The notes: generated from the sequence alone by a model not told the origin. A stretch of 64,000 bases of DNA from Mycobacterium xenopi (GCF_009936235.1 NZ_AP022314.1:4340001-4404000); one strand, 5' to 3'. Shown: positions 54,324 through 64,000, counted from the first letter of the stretch. Numbers and translations: made by a program.

Positions 54324-55510
54324 TAGTGTCTCGCGCCAGAAATTCGTTACATAAATGTAATCGGTGCGGATCGGCGGTGTTCCACGGCGAAACGCATTGG
54401 TGCGTGGGATGATTCGCATGTGGCATCACAGGGGCGACCGAAAGCGGAATTGGTGTTGACCGATGAAGAACACGAGACGCTGACCCGGTGGGCGCGGCGG
54501 CGCAAATCCGCCCAGGCGCTGGCGTTGCGGTCACGGATCGTGCTCGGTTGCGCCGAGGGCTTGACCAACAAGCAGGTCGCGGCGCGCGAGCGGGTATCGC
54601 AGCCGACCGTGGGCAAGTGGCGGAGCCGGTTCGTCGAGGCACGGCTAGACGGGCTGGTCGATGACCCCCGGCCGGGCCGGCCGGCGTCGGTGAGCGCCGA
54701 GCAGGTCGAGAACGTGGTGGTGGCCACCTTGGAGTCCACTCCGGCCAACGCCACGCACTGGTCGCGGGCCTCGATGGCCCAACGCTGCGGGCTGTCGAAG
54801 TCCACGATCGGGCGGATCTGGAAAGCATTTGAGCTGCAACCACATCGGGCCGAGCACTTCAAACTGTCCAATGATCCGCTGTTTGTGGAGAAGGTCTATG
54901 ACATCGTCGGGCTCTATCTTGACCCGCCCGAGGCCGCGGTGGTGCTGTGCGTGGACGAAAAGAGCCAGGTCCAGGCGCTGGCGCGCAGCCAGCCGGCGTT
55001 CCCGATGATGCCCGGCATGCCCGAGAAACGCACCCACGACTACGTGCGCTCGGGCACCACCAGCCTGTTCGCCGCCTTCGACATCGCCGACGGCACCGTG
55101 ATCACCGCGCTGCACCGGCGCCACCGCGCCATCGAGTTCCGCAAGTTCCTGGCCAGGATCGACGCCCAGGTCCCCGACCACCTCGACGTCCACCTGGTCT
55201 GCGACAACTACGGCACTCACAAAGCGCCCACCGTGCAAAGCTGGCTCGAGCGCCACCCTCGCTTCCACATGCACTACACCCCAACCTATTCCAGCTGGAT
55301 CAACCAAGTTGAGCGCTGGTTCGCCGAGCTGACCCGCCAACTCCTTGAACGCGGCGACCACCGCAGCGTCCAAGCACTCGAAAAAGACATCCGTGCCTGG
55401 GTCGCCGCCTGGAACGACAACCCCAAACCATTCGTGTGGACCAAGACCGCCGAACAGATCCTCCAGTCCATCCAACGACTAATGAAACGAATTTCTGGCG
55501 CGGGACACTA
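54324..55510 (+). mobile_element. IS630-family insertion sequence with TA target duplication
   Basis: Terminal inverted repeats at 54323-54348 and 55486-55511 pair over 26 bases with one mismatch (GTGTCTCGCG versus GTGTCCCGCG). The element proper lies between TA dinucleotides at 54324-54325 and 55509-55510, the expected IS630/Tc1 duplication. A single transposase gene fills it. It has landed in the intergenic space between xthA and the Rv0426c-like gene without breaking either. The near-perfect ends and intact transposase suggest a recent arrival. Confidence 0.9.
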
Positions 55511-55511
55511 G
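54420..55511 (+). CDS. IS630-family transposase
   Basis: A 363-residue transposase. The N-terminal helix-turn-helix is LTNKQVAARERVSQPTVGKW and a second winged-helix follows (AQRCGLSKSTIGRIWKAF). The DDE catalytic core has Asp in VVLCVDEKSQ, Asp in HLVCDNYGTHK and Glu in INQVERWFAEL. The start is GTG. The last sense codon is at the extreme end of the element; the TAG stop is made by the duplicated TA and the flanking G. Confidence 0.92.
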   Translation: MASQGRPKAELVLTDEEHETLTRWARRRKSAQALALRSRIVLGCAEGLTNKQVAARERVSQPTVGKWRSRFVEARLDGLVDDPRPGRPASVSAEQVENVVVATLESTPANATHWSRASMAQRCGLSKSTIGRIWKAFELQPHRAEHFKLSNDPLFVEKVYDIVGLYLDPPEAAVVLCVDEKSQVQALARSQPAFPMMPGMPEKRTHDYVRSGTTSLFAAFDIADGTVITALHRRHRAIEFRKFLARIDAQVPDHLDVHLVCDNYGTHKAPTVQSWLERHPRFHMHYTPTYSSWINQVERWFAELTRQLLERGDHRSVQALEKDIRAWVAAWNDNPKPFVWTKTAEQILQSIQRLMKRISGAGH

Positions 55512-55661
55512 CTGTGGATCGGCTGCGTGTTCGCTTGCTGTGGGACGCGCGATTTATAGATAATGGTCAGAATCTTGCTGTTTCCGTGAGGACGACACGT
55601 TTGCGGGTATACCGTGGCGAACCGGTCTGCGGCGGAATCGAGCAAGGATCAGGGAGCGATC

Positions 55662-56132
55662 ATGGGTGTCGGCGGCGCGGTACGCGGCGTAGGGCGGGCA
55701 GTCGGTCGTGCCGCGAATGCGACCACGATGGCCGCGGGCGCGGTAGGCGGGGCCGCGGTCAACGGTGTCGTCGGCGCTGTGCAAGGGGCGGCGGCCGGGG
55801 TCCAACGCGGACTGGCCAGTGGAAGCCATTCGACACCGGCCGCGGCGTTGACGTTGGGCGCGCTCGGCGTGACCGGGCTGGTCGAGTGGCCGTTGGTGCT
55901 GGCGATCGGCGGCACCGCGTTGGTGTTGCGGCAACTTAGCCGGCAATCCGCCGCCACGAAAACCGCGGCCAAAGCAGTGCCGGAGAAAGCAGCGACCGCC
56001 CAAGCGAGCGCACCCGCGACCGCTCAATCACCAAGGAAGGCTTCGCAATCGCCAAGGAAGCAGACGACATCGAAGGCCACGAAGGCGCCTGCGCGACGAT
56101 CACGAAGCGGCCAATCACGTGGCAGGCAGTAG
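55662..56132 (+). CDS. Ala/Lys-rich membrane-associated protein (Rv0426c-like)
   Basis: A 156-residue protein with glycine- and alanine-rich N-terminal part (GVGGAVRGVGRAVGRAA), a hydrophobic pair near 70-105 and a lysine/serine/alanine-rich disordered tail reminiscent of histone-like DNA-binding tails. ATG 55662 has AGGGAG five bases upstream and is preferred to GTG 55614. It precedes ctpH with 22 bp, as in M. tuberculosis (Rv0426c-Rv0425c). Function unknown. Confidence 0.78.
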   Translation: MGVGGAVRGVGRAVGRAANATTMAAGAVGGAAVNGVVGAVQGAAAGVQRGLASGSHSTPAAALTLGALGVTGLVEWPLVLAIGGTALVLRQLSRQSAATKTAAKAVPEKAATAQASAPATAQSPRKASQSPRKQTTSKATKAPARRSRSGQSRGRQ

Positions 56133-56154
56133 TCCAGAGGACATTGAGTAACGA

Positions 56155-59100
56155 TTGAGTACCGTCGGATCGATGGGAAGATCCACACCGCTGCGCGCGG
56201 TCGCGATGGGACTACAGGCAACGTCAGCGCTCGTCGGCGCATCGGTTAACACCGCGGCCGCCACCGCGACGTCACTGGCCTCCGCCGGGATCGGGATTGC
56301 CACCATGCCGGTTCGCGAAGGTGCCAAGGTGCTGTCCCGCGGGCTTTCCGGCGCGACGCTGACCCGGCACTGCTGGCGTGGCGAGGACCGCGCCTGGATC
56401 GAGGTACGCGGGTTAACCGGTCCCGACGGCGACGAGCTCGGGCGCGTCGTGCTCGACGAGATTGCCGCCCAGCCAGGGGTCACCGCCGCCAGACTGAATC
56501 GCCCACTTTCCCGGGTGGTCGTGGACATCGACGGCGACCGGGTGTCGTTGCGTGACCTGTGCCGCGTGGTCGCCGAAGCCGAAGCGCGATACCCCCGGGC
56601 ACCTCGCGACCGGGCGGCGCGCCCCACCAGCCTGCCGGGGGACGGCCTGCTGCTGGCGACCAGGATGGCAACGGTCAGCGCCAACGCGGTGGGGCTAGGC
56701 GCGGCCCTGGTCGGGCGAGCGCTGCGATGGCCGCCGATGCCCAACGCCGTCGTGGCGGCCGCCGCGGTCGCGACCTACCAGCCACGGGTTCGTCGTCTGC
56801 TTGAAGACCGCATTGGCAAGCCCACCGCCGACACGGTGCTCGAACTGGCCATGGCCGCCGCCGAAACCGTGACGCTCTCGCTGGGCTCACTGGCAGTGGA
56901 TATGACGGTCGAGGCACTAAAGGCCGCCGAATCAGTTGCCGAGGCCAAAGCGTGGAACCGGCTTGAGCCGCGGCTGGCCCGGCACGCCGACAACGCGGCC
57001 GCCACCCGCCGTCGCGGCCCACGCCGCCGCGGGCGACGCCCGCCGACCGCCACGCCGCCGCCAGCGCACTCGTTCAGGCGGTCGCTGCGGCGCTGATCGG
57101 CGCCGCCACCCGCAGCATCGACGGGGCCGCCACCGCGACGTTGGTGACCGCGCCGAAGGCCAGCCGGACCACGCGGGAGTCGTTCGCAGCGACCCTCGGG
57201 CGCGGGCTGGCAGACCAGCATGCGGTGTTGCCGCTGCGCCCGGAGATCCTGCGCCGGCTGGACCGGGTTGACGTGCTGATCATCGACCCGAGGGTGCTGT
57301 GTACCGACCGGCTGCGCGTGGTGCGCGTCCGCGGTGCCGACGAAGACGAGTTGTCCCCCGCCTGGGCCCGGGCCCAGTCCCTGCTGGACAACACCGGCCT
57401 GCGCACTGGCTGGCACCGGGTGCCCGGAACCACCGGCGACGTCGAGGCGCTGATCTGCCCCGCCCATGACCCGCTGGCTTCGGCCGTGGTGACCGAGGCC
57501 CGCCACTGCGGGGTGGAGCTGGTGTCCGTCGACACCGACGACCTCGGCGAGCTGCGACCGGCGTTCGACGAGATCCAGCCGCTGGAAAACGGGTCGCTCG
57601 ACGACGCGCTCACCGCCGCGGTGACCGCGCAGCAAAGTGCTGGCCACACCGTCGCTGTGTTGTCATCGGCTGGCGCGCAAGCGCTTTCCCGCGCCGATTT
57701 GGCACTCGGCGTGCTGCCCGACGACGACGCACAACCACCGCCCTGGTATGCCCACCTGCTGCTGCCCGACCTGGCGGCCGCTTGGCGGGTGCTGCACGCG
57801 CTGCCCGCGGCCAAATCGGCGAGCCGACGCGGGATGGAGATCTCGGCGGGCGCTTCGGCTTTGGGCGCGTTGTTCATGCTGCCTGGTGTCCGTGGGCGCG
57901 GGCCCGGACCGGTGACCACCGGCGCCGCGGCCGGTCTATTTTCCGGCTACCTGCTCGCCCGCAAGGTGATCACCGCCCCCGCCCCGATACCCACGCCTGT
58001 CCACGAATGGCATGCGATGACGGTCGAGCAGGTCCGCAGGATGCTGCCGCCGCCGGATATCGGTGAAACGGCGGAGCCGCGACACCGGCCGATGGCAACG
58101 CGCGCACTGGCCACCGCACAACGTGGTGCGCACGTCACCGCAACACCAAGTCGAGCGATTTGGCAGTTCCTCAAGGCCGTCCGCGCCGAACTGTCCGATC
58201 CGCTCACACCGGTGCTGGCGCTCGGCTCGGCGGCCAGCGCGATACTGGGCTCACCCGTCGACGCGGTGATGGTTGGTTCGGTGCTCACCGGCAATTCGAT
58301 CCTGGCGGCAAGCCAGCGGCTGCGCGCCGAGAGTCGGCTCAATCGCCTTCTAGCTCAACAGGTTCCGCCCGCCCGGAAAGTCGAAACACGTGCCGACGGT
58401 ACACGGGTGTATACCAATGTTCTCGCCGAGCAACTGCGGCCCGGTGACCTGATCGAGGTGCGCACCCACGAGGTAGTGCCCGCAGACGCCCGAATCATCG
58501 AGGAGGAGGACCTTGAGGTCGACGAGGCGACGCTCACCGGTGAGTCGCTGTCGGTGCCCAAGCAGGTCGAACCCACACCGGGCGCGGACCTGCCCGAGCG
58601 GCGCTGCATGCTTTACGCCGGGACCACCGTGGTGGCGGGAACGGCGACGGCGCTGGTGACCGCGGTCGGCCCCGAAACCCAGGTGCGTCGCGCTGCCGAG
58701 CTGGTATCCAGCGACTTGCCCGAGATAGGTCTGCAGCACCAGCTGAGCCAGCTCACTAATCGGGCGTGGCCGATCAGCGCGACCGGCGGCGCGTTGGTCA
58801 GCGCGCTGGGCTTGTTGCGGCGCAGGGGTTTACGCGAAGCGGTGGCCAGCGGCATCGCCGTGACGGTGGCGGCCGTTCCGGAGGGCATGCCGCTGGTGGC
58901 CACCCTGGCGCAGCAGGCTTCGGCGCGGCGGCTGACGAACTTCGGTGCGCTGGTCCGCGTTCCGCGTTCGGTGGAGGCGCTGGGCCGCGTCGACGTGGTC
59001 TGCTTCGACAAGACCGGGACACTCTCGGAGAACCGGCTGCGCGTAGCCCGGGTCCACCCGGTGTCGGGGTATTCCCGTGAAGAGGTGCTGCGGTGCGCGG

Positions 59101-60704
59101 CGCACGCCGCGCCGACAGCCAACGGTGGCCCGCAGATACACGCCACTGACGACGTGGCCATCACCGAGGCGGCGTCGGCCGTCGACGGTTCGGGCCCGCC
59201 CAGCGAACCCGATGCGCATCTGCCGTTCCGCTCCGGCAGATCGTTCTCGGCCTCGGTGACCGACGACGAGCTGACGGTCAAGGGCGCACCAGAGGTGGTG
59301 TTGGCCCGCTGCCGAGATGCCGGCTCGGACGTGGAGCGCACGGTTCGGGAACTGGCGGCCAGCGGTTTGCGGGTGATCGCGGTGGCGCGCCGACGGCTCG
59401 ACCCGGCGCAGATCCGGGCCGTCGACGACGACCCCGACGACGCCATCGCCGAGTTGTGCGCCGGGCAGTTGACGCCGGTCGGATTGCTCGGGCTCGCCGA
59501 CACCATGCGAACCGAAGCCCCGGAGCTGCTGGCAGACCTGCGCGACCGCGATGTCGACATCCGGCTGATCACCGGCGACCATCCGATTACCGCGGCGGCG
59601 ATCGCCCAGGAACTGGGGATGCCGGTGACCGTGGATCAGGTCATCAGCGGGGCGGAGTGGGACGCGATGTCGCGCAAGGACCAGGAGCGCGCGGTCGCCG
59701 AACGGGTGGTCTTCGCCCGAATGTCACCGGAAAACAAGGTGCAGATTGTGCAGACTCTGGAGCGGGTGGGCCGGGTGTGCGCGATGGTTGGCGACGGCTC
59801 CAACGACGCCGCCGCGATCCGGGCTGCCACTGTCGGAATCGGAGTAGTGGCACGCGGCAGCGACCCGGCCCACACCGTCGCCGACGTGGTCCTGCCCGAC
59901 GCCCGCATCGAGGCGCTGCCGCAAGCCATCGACGAAGGCCGCGAACTTTGGCGGCGGGTGCAGGCGGCGGTGTCGGTGCTGCTCGGTGGCAACGCCGGTG
60001 AGGTGGTGTTCGCCATCATCGGCAGCGCGATCACCGGGCGTTCGCCGCTGAACACCCGTCAGCTGCTGCTGGTCAACATGTTGACCGATGCGTTGCCGGC
60101 CGCGGCGCTCGCGGTGAGCCCGACAACCAGTGCCGGCGAGCGCGGCACACGCGGCCTCGATGAGCGCGTCCTGTGGCGCGCGGTTGGCGTTCGCGGGGCA
60201 ACGACGGCGGCCGCGGCCACGGCGGCGTGGGCGATGGCCAGTGTCACGGGGCGGCCGCAACGTGCGTCGACCGCGGCGCTGGTCGCGCTGGTCGCCACCC
60301 AGTTGGGTCAGACGCTGCTGGATTCGCACGCGCCGCTGGTGGTGCTCACGGCCGGCGGTTCGCTTGTCGTGATGGGGACGCTGATCAGTATTCCTGGAGT
60401 CAGCCAGCTGCTTGGCTGCACGCCGCTTGGTCCGGTGGCGTGGGCACAGGCGCTGGGCTCGGCGACCGCTGCCACCGCCGCGGTGGGCGTGATAAACCGC
60501 CTTGTCGGTGCGCCGCGAGCAGCACTGCCAGAGCCGCCGACGCGTCAAGCCGAGCCGACGAACGGTCAGCCCGCACGACCTCCACGACGCCGAGCCGCCA
60601 CAGCACCGCGTACAGCTCCACCAGGGGAACAGTCAGCAACGGTGCCAGCGCTGAAGCTAGCGGATCGGCCAGGGCATCCGTCGTCGCCATACATCCGACA
60701 GTGA
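56155..60704 (+). pseudogene. ctpH: CtpH-type large P-type ATPase, split by a frameshift
   Basis: The N-terminal part (56155-about 57000) has a heavy-metal-associated-like region (GVTAARLNRPLSRVVVDIDG) and ends in unnatural arginine-rich sequence. From about 57045 a second frame continues, with SALVQAVAAALIG, then TGES (LTGESLSVPKQ), PEGMP, the phosphorylated DKTGT (VVCFDKTGTLSEN), the hinge GDGSNDAAAIR and C-terminal helices. Together they make about 1515 residues, close to Rv0425c (CtpH). The break is in a GC-rich tract at 57000-57060 and needs net one base. Mycobacterial CtpH is a presumed cation transporter. The start may be TTG 56155 or ATG 56173. Confidence 0.84.
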
Positions 60705-60750
60705 CCACAGCACCCGGCTCGGCGGAAAATCCTTCGTTACCGAAAGGCAA

Positions 60751-61029
60751 ATGATGGTTGAAAGGAAGTCGCGCCTCCGCACATCCCAACGTGAAGCGGT
60801 GGAAGCGATACGCGCAGGGGAGACCTTCGCCGTGAATCTCCCGGTGGTGGGCCAACTCGAAATTCCGCGGCCCGAACAGCTGGCCTACTTTGGCGGGTTG
60901 GCCGCGCTCGCCATGTTCGAGCTCATCGACTGGCCGGTCGCGCTGGTCATCGCCGCCGGACACATCCTGGCCAACAACCACCACAACCGCGTCCTGGAGC
61001 AGCTCGGCGAAGCGATGGAAGACATCTGA
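60751..61029 (+). CDS. Small conserved protein with hydrophobic segment (Rv0424c-like)
   Basis: A 92-residue protein: a basic N-terminus, a polar middle (NLPVVGQLEIPRPEQ) and one hydrophobic segment around 48-75 (YFGGLAALAMFELIDWPVAL) followed by HILANNHHNRVLEQLG. The size and neighbours match Rv0424c. GAAAGG lies upstream; ATG 60754 is an equal choice. Its partner is the adjacent ctpH gene, but no function is known. It converges with the STAS gene only three bases away. Confidence 0.82.
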   Translation: MMVERKSRLRTSQREAVEAIRAGETFAVNLPVVGQLEIPRPEQLAYFGGLAALAMFELIDWPVALVIAAGHILANNHHNRVLEQLGEAMEDI

Positions 61030-61032
61030 CGC

Positions 61033-61404
61033 TTAGTGCTGCTTGTCGGGATCGGGTGATCGCAGCGCCTCGGTGAGCGTGGGGTAGACGTCGAGTACCT
61101 GGTCCAGGTTGGTCACCTCGATCGTGCGGATCACCTGGGCGTTGTCGGCGACTAGTCGAACCGAGGTCCCGGCGGACGCACCCGCGTGGTGGCAATCGAG
61201 CACCGCGTTCAAGCCGGCGCTGCCGAAAAAGGTCACCGCCTGCAGATCGACGACAAGCATCCGGGCCTGATGCGTGGAAGCATCTTCCAGCGCCGTCGTC
61301 AGCTCGGAGACCAGCTCGCCGACGGTGCCAGAGTCAATGTCGCCCTTGACCCGGACGACGATGCAGTCCTCGCGGTCCTCGCGGTCAACCGCCAACAATT
61401 CCAT
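61033..61404 (-). CDS. STAS-domain anti-sigma-factor antagonist
   Basis: A 123-residue STAS protein. GDIDSGTVGELVSELTTALE and LVVDLQAVTFFGSAGLNAVL are the typical motifs, with the conserved Ser of FFGSAG as phosphorylation site. Such proteins bind anti-sigma kinases of the SpoIIAB/RsbW type, in mycobacteria often UsfX (the SigF anti-sigma factor). No target can be proven here. It is not present at this position in M. tuberculosis. Confidence 0.88.
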   Translation of the reverse strand: MELLAVDREDREDCIVVRVKGDIDSGTVGELVSELTTALEDASTHQARMLVVDLQAVTFFGSAGLNAVLDCHHAGASAGTSVRLVADNAQVIRTIEVTNLDQVLDVYPTLTEALRSPDPDKQH

Positions 61405-61562
61405 CGGTGTTGCCTCGAATTTATCCGCCGGCCCGAAGACCGTGTGGGCAGTGTCCGGTCGAGAGACAAGGCGCGGTGCCCGAATCCGCCGTCTTCGCCG
61501 TCCAGGGGTGGTTCACAGCTTATCTCGGCGGCTTGCCCCAACAGTGGCAAATCGTCGTGCCA

Positions 61563-62267
61563 CTACAGCGCCGGTTCCGCCGGGACGCGGTCGTGAACGG
61601 TCAGCAGCAGATGGTCGAATCGGTTCTGGACGGCCAACGGCATCGGAACGGCGGCAGTCACCTCAGTGACCAGCTGCTGGGCCAACGCACGCAGTTTGAC
61701 GTTCGTCTCTTGCGACCGCCACCGCAGAACCCGAAACGCTTGCTCGGCGCTGATCCGATAGATGGCCATCAGCATGCCTTTGGCCTGCTCGATCACCGCC
61801 CGGGATTCCAACAGCTCGGGCAGGGCCTCGTCGAGGACCTCCTGACGGGTTTCGTCGCGGGCCTCGTCGAAGGCGCCGGTGAGGTCGATGTAGTAGCCCT
61901 CCGTGCCCACTACCGCGCCGTTGTCGTCCAGCATCCGGTCGGCCACCACGATCGCGTCGTGAACTTTGCCGGCTGTGTCGACAAACCGGTGACGGCTGGA
62001 AAACGATGTCTGCGACTGCAGTGCCTGGTCCAGAAGCTCTTGGACATGGGCGCGGTCGTCGGGATGCTTGTGTGACAACACCAGTTGGGTCGTCGGCTGC
62101 ACTGACCCCGGCTCATACCCATGCATTCTGGCCAGCTCGTCGGACCACTCCCAGCGCTGGCCGACGAACCAGAAACGGAAGGCTCCCACGGTCAGGTTCT
62201 CGCCGACCACCGACGCCATCGCCGCACCCACCGGTTTCTTGGTCGTCGGGGTTGGCCTGTGCGCCAT
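61563..62267 (-). CDS. PAS-ANTAR RNA-binding regulator
   Basis: A 234-residue protein. A PAS domain (about 30-125: FRFWFVGQRWEWSDELARMH, with YEPGSVQPTTQLVLSHKHPD) is followed by an ANTAR domain (about 145-205: LLESRAVIEQAKGMLMAIYR). ANTAR proteins bind paired RNA hairpins and prevent transcription termination. The PAS part should sense a signal. ATG 62267 (MAHRPTPTT) is chosen over the longer frame to 62345. It is divergent from thiC. Confidence 0.9.
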   Translation of the reverse strand: MAHRPTPTTKKPVGAAMASVVGENLTVGAFRFWFVGQRWEWSDELARMHGYEPGSVQPTTQLVLSHKHPDDRAHVQELLDQALQSQTSFSSRHRFVDTAGKVHDAIVVADRMLDDNGAVVGTEGYYIDLTGAFDEARDETRQEVLDEALPELLESRAVIEQAKGMLMAIYRISAEQAFRVLRWRSQETNVKLRALAQQLVTEVTAAVPMPLAVQNRFDHLLLTVHDRVPAEPAL

Positions 62268-62384
62268 CCCGCGATCATCCCACGCTGGATACAGGCAGCA
62301 ACAGCCTCGGGGCCGGTCCCACGCCGTCGTCACCAGGCTGGGCACCGCACTCGCGCTGCGCTAGCGTGGTGGCAGCCAACAATC

Positions 62385-62471
62385 CACGCGGGAGCGCACG
62401 CCGAGTGCGCTGAGAGGACGGCTGGGGCCGTCGACCGTCCGAACCTGACCGGGTAATGCCGTCGTAGGGAG
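62385..62471 (+). ncRNA. TPP (thiamine pyrophosphate) riboswitch
   Basis: The leader contains GCGCTGAGAGG, GAACCTGACCGGGTAATGCC and the 3' arm GTCGTAGGGAG, the hallmark conserved pieces of the TPP (THI-box) aptamer. The GGGAG of the 3' arm is also the Shine-Dalgarno sequence six bases before the thiC ATG, so ligand binding would hide the ribosome-binding site. Confidence 0.93.
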
Positions 62472-62477
62472 ATGCTC

Positions 62478-64000
62478 ATGACCGATCTGTCTGTATCCGT
62501 CGCACCGTCCGTGACCACCGGCCCCATCGCCGGCAGCAGCAAGGTCTACCGCGATGTCGACGACGTTCCCGGCGCAAAAGTGCCATTCCGGCGGGTACAC
62601 CTGTCCACCGGCGAGCATTTCGACCTCTACGACACCTCCGGCCCCTACACCGATCCCGACGCGGTGATCGACCTGCATCGCGGCCTGCCGCCGCGCCCGG
62701 GTGTGGTCCGTGACCGCGGCACACAGCTGCAGCGGGCCCGGGCCGGAGAGATCACCCCGGAGATGGCCTACATTGCCGTGCGGGAAGGCATGCCCGCCGA
62801 ACTGGTGCGCGACGAGGTGGCTCGCGGGCGGGCGGTGATCCCTGCCAACCACAACCATCCCGAAGCCGAACCGATGATCATCGGCAAAGCGTTCGCGGTC
62901 AAAGTCAATGCGAACATCGGGAATTCGGCGGTGACGAGCTCAATCGCCGAGGAGGTCGACAAGATGGTGTGGGCCACCCGGTGGGGGGCGGACACCGTCA
63001 TGGACCTGTCCACCGGCAAGGACATCCACGAAACCCGCGAGTGGATCCTGCGCAACTCGCCGGTGCCGGTCGGCACGGTGCCGATCTATCAGGCGGTGGA
63101 GAAGGTCAAGGGCGATCCCACCAAGCTGACGTGGGAGATCTACCGCGACACCGTGATCGAGCAGTGCGAGCAGGGCGTGGACTACATGACCGTGCACGCC
63201 GGGGTGCTGCTGCGGTATGTGCCGCTGACCGCCAAGCGGGTGACCGGGATTGTGTCCCGCGGCGGGTCGATTATGGCCGCCTGGTGCCTGGCTCATCATC
63301 AGGAGTCGTTCCTGTACACGCACTTCGAGGAGCTGGCCGATATCTTCGCCCGCTACGACGTCACGTTCTCACTCGGCGACGGGCTGCGGCCCGGCTCGAT
63401 CGCCGACGCCAACGACGCTGCCCAGTTCGCCGAGCTACGCACCCTGGGCGAGCTGACAAAGCTCGCGAAATCACGTGGCGCCCAAGTGATGATCGAAGGC
63501 CCCGGGCACATCCCGATGCACAAGATCGTCGAGAACGTGCGCCTGGAAGAAGAGCTGTGCGAGGAGGCGCCCTTCTACACGCTCGGCCCGCTGGCCACCG
63601 ACATCGCCCCGGCCTACGACCACATCACCTCGGCGATCGGTGCGGCGATCATCGCGCAGGCCGGCACCGCGATGCTGTGCTACGTCACGCCCAAAGAGCA
63701 CCTGGGCTTGCCGGACCGCAAGGATGTCAAAGACGGGGTGATCGCCTACAAGATCGCCGCGCACTCTGCCGACCTGGCCAAGGGCCATCCCCACGCGCAG
63801 GAAAGGGACGACGCACTAAGCAAGGCCCGATTCGAGTTCCGCTGGAACGACCAGTTCGCGCTGTCACTGGATCCCGACACCGCCCGGGAATTCCACGACG
63901 AGACGCTGCCCGCCGAGCCGGCCAAGACCGCGCACTTCTGCTCGATGTGCGGGCCGAAGTTCTGCTCCATGCGCATCACCCAGGATGTCCGCGACTACGC
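62478..64000 (+). CDS. thiC: Phosphomethylpyrimidine synthase ThiC, 3' end outside window
   Basis: About 508 codons are seen, against roughly 545 in the family, so the C-terminal tail is cut off. ThiC is a radical-SAM enzyme that converts aminoimidazole ribotide to the HMP-phosphate of thiamine. MGTVPIYQAV-like sequence VGTVPIYQAVEKVKG, GGSIMAAWCLAHHQES and GPGHIPMHKI match, and the iron-sulfur cysteines appear near the end in HFCSMCGPKFC. It is controlled by the TPP riboswitch directly upstream. Confidence 0.97.
   Translation, partial: MTDLSVSVAPSVTTGPIAGSSKVYRDVDDVPGAKVPFRRVHLSTGEHFDLYDTSGPYTDPDAVIDLHRGLPPRPGVVRDRGTQLQRARAGEITPEMAYIAVREGMPAELVRDEVARGRAVIPANHNHPEAEPMIIGKAFAVKVNANIGNSAVTSSIAEEVDKMVWATRWGADTVMDLSTGKDIHETREWILRNSPVPVGTVPIYQAVEKVKGDPTKLTWEIYRDTVIEQCEQGVDYMTVHAGVLLRYVPLTAKRVTGIVSRGGSIMAAWCLAHHQESFLYTHFEELADIFARYDVTFSLGDGLRPGSIADANDAAQFAELRTLGELTKLAKSRGAQVMIEGPGHIPMHKIVENVRLEEELCEEAPFYTLGPLATDIAPAYDHITSAIGAAIIAQAGTAMLCYVTPKEHLGLPDRKDVKDGVIAYKIAAHSADLAKGHPHAQERDDALSKARFEFRWNDQFALSLDPDTAREFHDETLPAEPAKTAHFCSMCGPKFCSMRITQDVRDY

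Noticed and set aside
60400..60984. Minus-strand frame of 194 residues over the end of ctpH
   Set aside because: It is antisense to ctpH and the Rv0424c-like gene, has no family motif and lacks a plausible ribosome-binding site.

Overview
The window is high-GC actinobacterial DNA. From gene content and order I place it in a pigmented Mycobacterium. About two thirds (roughly 18.9-64 kb) follows, in inverted orientation, the Mycobacterium tuberculosis order Rv0461-Rv0423c: aldehyde dehydrogenase/DUF779, prolyl oligopeptidase, the SigK operon, groEL2, moeA-psd-pssA-AAA ATPase, the sodC-virR cluster, def-GNAT-xthA, ctpH and thiC. The PPE and mmpL4/mmpS4 genes that sit in this stretch in M. tuberculosis are absent. 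The species cannot be fixed from the sequence alone.

Region 1 (1-18.9 kb) is a carotenoid and light-response island. It starts with the 3' end of a cyclopropane-fatty-acid-synthase-type methyltransferase, then a second DXS on the minus strand. Next come a MerR/B12-binding regulator of the LitR/CarH type, IPP isomerase and a glycosyltransferase. A tightly overlapping operon follows: crtE-crtI-crtB-crtYc-crtYd-methyltransferase-crtU-Rieske protein, which predicts an aromatic carotenoid such as isorenieratene. A convergent operon holds photolyase, TspO, a TIGR01777 epimerase and an NAD(P)-binding protein. The most striking new signal is a GATGCA direct repeat with exact 11-bp spacing at three sites: upstream of crtE, upstream of the photolyase operon, and between the regulator and idi. 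I propose these are the operators of the B12-type regulator.

Region 2 (18.9-34.7 kb) holds membrane proteins, aldA-DUF779, prolyl oligopeptidase and the six-gene FAD oxidoreductase-DUF1365-methyltransferase-DUF1295-sigK-rskA operon. A good SigK-type promoter sits directly against the first codon of that operon. A DinB protein, a VOC remnant, a D-aminoacylase and a DUF559 protein follow.

Region 3 (34.7-64 kb) is mostly core genes: groEL2 with two CIRCE operators, a cupin, a HAD phosphatase, two PH-domain membrane proteins, an SDR, moeA, psd, pssA and a CDC48-like ATPase. After these come a 13E12 HNH element, the LON/YbdK ligase/sodC/virR/DUF3263 operon, three 59-bp tandem repeats, def, GNAT, xthA, an intact IS630 element with perfect TA duplication, ctpH, STAS and PAS-ANTAR regulators, and thiC behind a TPP riboswitch (cut by the window end).

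Several genes carry apparent single-base frameshifts (crtI, the Rieske gene, the start of ufaA1, a membrane protein at 30.2 kb, ctpH and a decayed gene at 46 kb). Either the assembly has indel errors or this strain is losing genes; both readings matter for the carotenoid pathway.
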